Source of the DNA: Acidobacteriota bacterium
Lineage (GTDB): Bacteria > Acidobacteriota > Thermoanaerobaculia > Gp7-AA8
Assembly: GCA_003222375.1 (NCBI GenBank)
Contig: QHVX01000294.1
Location: 1-7,775, forward strand
Length of the DNA: 7,775 nucleotides
Reading direction: 5' to 3'
Below, one piece after another: positions 6,185-7,775 of this stretch. The notes under the pieces are model-generated. The model was not told the DNA's origin. It saw only the letters and a program-made list of their open reading frames with translations, and did not search any database. Both the position numbers and the translations under genes were made by a program. Numbering within the stretch: the stretch's first letter is position 1; each line of letters begins with the position of its first letter.

Positions 6185-7003
6185 GGCCGGTGACTTCGCG
6201 AGTAGTTGCCCGTAGCCTTTGACAGTCGCGGGTGCATTGGCTTTACCGAGCGCCTGCCAGAAGGCTACTTGATTCGCGGTAATAACGGGCATCCGAAGAC
6301 TTCGCTCGATCGCCGATATCGCTCCAATCGCGCGCATGCCGTTGCCACCGATAAATAGCGCGTCGACGTTTGAAGGCACATGCTCGAGCGCCCACGCATA
6401 AAGCTCCGATGGCAGCACTTCAGTGTATTTCCGTGGAGGTCTCAGCTGGCCTGCATAAACTATTTGGAACCCCAGGTCAGCAAAATAGTTTCGTCCCGCC
6501 TCATGAACCCGGTCGGCAAACCATGGCGGGTGAATCAGAGCGATACGTTTCGCTTTCAAAGCCCGCAACGCGGTTACCGCAGCGGTAGCTGGAAGCACGA
6601 GTGGAATGCCATTCGTGCGATTCTCGAGACGCGCCTGAAGCGCTTTCTCACCATCGGGCCCAAGCACGTAGCTGCTTGTCGTAAATGCGAAGACGATCGC
6701 ATTGACGGGAAGCCCTACGAGCTGCTCTGCGGCGTTGTCTACACGTGGAGGCTCAGACAAATCATGCCCTTCAACGCGGACGACACGGGACGCATGGATT
6801 GAAATCCCGCGTGGTGCGAGCGTCCACATCTCGGACTCAGGCACCCCGTCGAAATCAGGCGTGAGCACACCGATACGTCCGCGGCTGCCGCAACCATCTC
6901 GAGGCCACTCGGTATCTTTTGAGGGCAGACCGGTAAGAATCGAAGGCGAGAGAACGCTTCCCGTGCCGACCGTGAGTGTAGCGAGAAACTTTCTCCTATT
7001 CAT
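6179..7003 (-). CDS. Tat-exported Asp/Glu racemase-superfamily protein (AMDase/maleate isomerase-like), cysteine-less
   Basis: This 274-residue protein begins MNRRKFLATL, a twin-arginine (RRxFL) signal followed by a moderately hydrophobic stretch to about residue 25, so export of a folded protein is likely. The mature part resembles the aspartate/glutamate racemase superfamily, close to maleate cis-trans isomerase and arylmalonate decarboxylase. Landmarks are RIGVLTPDFDGVPE (43-56), AIVFAFTTSSYVLG (102-115), RIALIHPPWFADRV (153-166), ALFIGGNGMRAIGAI (215-229) and MPVITANQVAFWQAL (238-252). In the family the catalytic cysteines sit in the CTS and SCGGLR-type motifs. Here these read FTTSS and GGNGMR, and the only cysteine, C38, is near the N-terminus, so normal two-cysteine chemistry looks impossible. 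It may bind a small acid or use another mechanism. The ATG at 7003 lies about 35 nt inside the cassette and has no Shine-Dalgarno sequence. Its stop is inside the attC R'' box. Family placement is fairly sure; function is unknown. Confidence 0.75.
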   Translation of the reverse strand: MNRRKFLATLTVGTGSVLSPSILTGLPSKDTEWPRDGCGSRGRIGVLTPDFDGVPESEMWTLAPRGISIHASRVVRVEGHDLSEPPRVDNAAEQLVGLPVNAIVFAFTTSSYVLGPDGEKALQARLENRTNGIPLVLPATAAVTALRALKAKRIALIHPPWFADRVHEAGRNYFADLGFQIVYAGQLRPPRKYTEVLPSELYAWALEHVPSNVDALFIGGNGMRAIGAISAIERSLRMPVITANQVAFWQALGKANAPATVKGYGQLLAKSPAV

Positions 7004-7021
7004 GCGCCGATGGATCTTACG

Positions 7022-7046
7022 CCGTTAACCTCGGTCCGGCTAACGG
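7022..7046. promoter_or_regulatory. Stem-loop in the leader of the racemase-like gene, overlapping the attC end
   Basis: CCGTTAACC (7022-7030) and GGCTAACGG (7038-7046) can pair over 9 positions with one mismatch, around the 7-base loop TCGGTCC. The right arm includes the attC core 7-mer (7038-7044), and the left arm lies in the transcribed leader, 19 nt or more before the ATG. No T-tract follows, so it is not a terminator. It might affect translation or offer a competing fold for the attC end. Confidence 0.4.
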
Positions 7047-7139
7047 ATCAGCGCTCACCGGCGTCAACCGCGCGGCGAACAGTATAGCTCTCGGGATGCG
7101 CGCGGAGCGGTCGGGGTCCGGTGCAGCGCAGAGTTAGCC
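7038..7139 (-). other. Integron attC site after the membrane-protein gene
   Basis: This 102-bp imperfect palindrome has perfectly complementary ends: GGCTAAC (7038-7044) and GTTAGCC (7133-7139), extended to 9 bp as CCGGCTAAC/GTTAGCCGG. The core differs from RYYYAAC at one position. On the minus strand R'' is followed by TCTGCGCTGCACCGGACC, which matches the L'' arm of the attC at 6051-6184 at about 14 of 18 bases. The opposite arm reads AGCGCTCACCGG, so the R''-side arm has one extra G, the expected extrahelical base, giving minus-strand polarity like the genes. The site begins 29 nt after the membrane-protein stop codon and ends 35 nt before the next ATG, exactly where a cassette boundary should be. 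Confidence 0.75.
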
Positions 7140-7168
7140 GGGCCGACCGTTCACACGCTCGTCAGGAG

Positions 7169-7741
7169 TCATCTCCTCAAGATGCCGTGGAACATACCCA
7201 AATACTGTGGAGCGAATGCATAGAATATTGCGATAAAAAAGACAGGCACGAGGATGAACGCCGCGAGAAGCAGCGGAAAATCTCGCCAAGATTTTCCCGG
7301 AAGACGTAGGTAGCCGAAGAGCGAAAAGACGACCAGACCGCCTGCGGCGAGCGCAGCTGGAGCTGCGATGAGGATGTCTACGCGATCAACGGCGCCGGTA
7401 CGAGCGAGCATGACGACTCGCTCAAAGCCGTTGCGGACGAAACTCGTCAGGCATCCGGCGGTCCAGAGCCAGAACGCGCCGCTTACGGCAGCTAGTGCAT
7501 AACCGAACTTCTTCCGGCCGAGGCAAAGAGCGGCAGCCAGAAGGAAGGGGAGCGCCTCGAAGACATGAAGCACTCTGATACTCGGATCGAAATACGCCGC
7601 AATTGCCAGGATCGCAACAAAGAAGACAGCACAGACAGCGACCGCAACAGCAAGCTTGCTGGTTGTAGTTCTCGCGGACAGCACATTCGAGATTACGTAT
7701 CGGAGATACCGGAGGTTAACAACGATATGTCGGACGCCCAA
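7169..7741 (-). CDS. Five-helix integral membrane protein of unknown function
   Basis: This protein of up to 190 residues is not recognised as a known family. Five hydrophobic segments are visible, at about residues 30-51, 57-75, 79-101, 122-144 and 155-177. A basic RKK turn follows segment 2, and the C-terminus is short and basic (GILRR). No enzymatic motif or conserved metal ligand pattern is evident. The start is uncertain. The first in-frame codon after the upstream stop is TTG at 7741, which is also the first codon of the cassette inside the attC 7-mer. An in-frame GTG at 7684 would give 171 residues and still keep all five helices. Neither has a good Shine-Dalgarno sequence; the coordinates given are the outer limit. 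The stop TGA lies 29 nt before an attC, so this is a single-gene cassette. Small membrane proteins of unknown role are frequent in environmental cassette pools. Confidence 0.7.
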   Translation of the reverse strand: MGVRHIVVNLRYLRYVISNVLSARTTTSKLAVAVAVCAVFFVAILAIAAYFDPSIRVLHVFEALPFLLAAALCLGRKKFGYALAAVSGAFWLWTAGCLTSFVRNGFERVVMLARTGAVDRVDILIAAPAALAAGGLVVFSLFGYLRLPGKSWRDFPLLLAAFILVPVFFIAIFYAFAPQYLGMFHGILRR

Positions 7742-7775
7742 CGGATCTTTTGCTCAGCCGCGCGGCCTTCACGAG
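7736..7775 (-). other. Partial attC site (R'/L' arm) cut by the window edge
   Basis: The plus strand begins GCCCAAC (7736-7742), the complement of a GTTGGGC R' box. It continues with GGATCTTTTGCTCAGCCG and GCGCGGCCTTCA, closely matching the arm at 6051-6091 (GCTCAGCCGC and CCTTCACG shared). The 12-mer GCGCGGCCTTCA is also in the arm at 5946-5957, and AACGGATC is shared with 7042-7049. The R''/L'' half must lie beyond the window, behind a further cassette gene or near attI. It marks the start of the membrane-protein cassette. Confidence 0.65.

Noticed and set aside
5915..6193. Plus-strand 92-codon open frame
   Set aside because: It runs through the attC at 6051-6184 and over the racemase-like stop codon. 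Its translation (LTFFRSAAAF) is the typical spurious peptide of attC arms, and it has no family or start-site support.

Overview
The window looks like a piece of a G+C-rich, Gram-negative-type environmental bacterial chromosome. Sample lines count to about 60% G+C in the left half and nearer 52% in part of the right half. Several proteins carry Sec or Tat signal peptides. The sequence does not fix the phylum. The divergent YchF and the secreted sugar-active proteins would suit a soil lineage such as Acidobacteriota, but that is only a guess.

Left part (about 1-4615): two plus-strand genes 42 bp apart encode an exported PQQ-type beta-propeller protein and an exported glycoside hydrolase related to the GH36/raffinose-synthase group. 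They meet a minus-strand YchF-like P-loop NTPase gene tail to tail, with 7 bp between stop codons. This part looks like ordinary chromosome.

Right part (about 4629-7775): this reads as a stretch of integron gene cassettes, all with genes on the minus strand. Each gene is followed on its 3' side by a long imperfect palindrome bounded by RYYYAAC and GTTRRRY-type 7-mers, which is the layout of attC sites. The clearest are 7038-7139, 6051-6184 and 4769-4872. Partial or decayed arms lie at 5923-5983 and at the right edge (7736-7775). The cassettes carry a five-helix membrane protein, a Tat-exported Asp/Glu-racemase-superfamily protein that lacks the usual catalytic cysteines, and an exported metallo-beta-lactamase-fold hydrolase split by a one-base frameshift. 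Since cassette genes normally point away from attI, the integrase and attI, if present, should lie to the right of the window. The array ends next to the ychF-like gene.

No rRNA, tRNA, CRISPR array, transposase or integrase gene is visible. The best candidate for an undescribed system is the cassette array: three proteins destined for the membrane or cell envelope, unlike known resistance cassettes, joined to a related family of attC sites.
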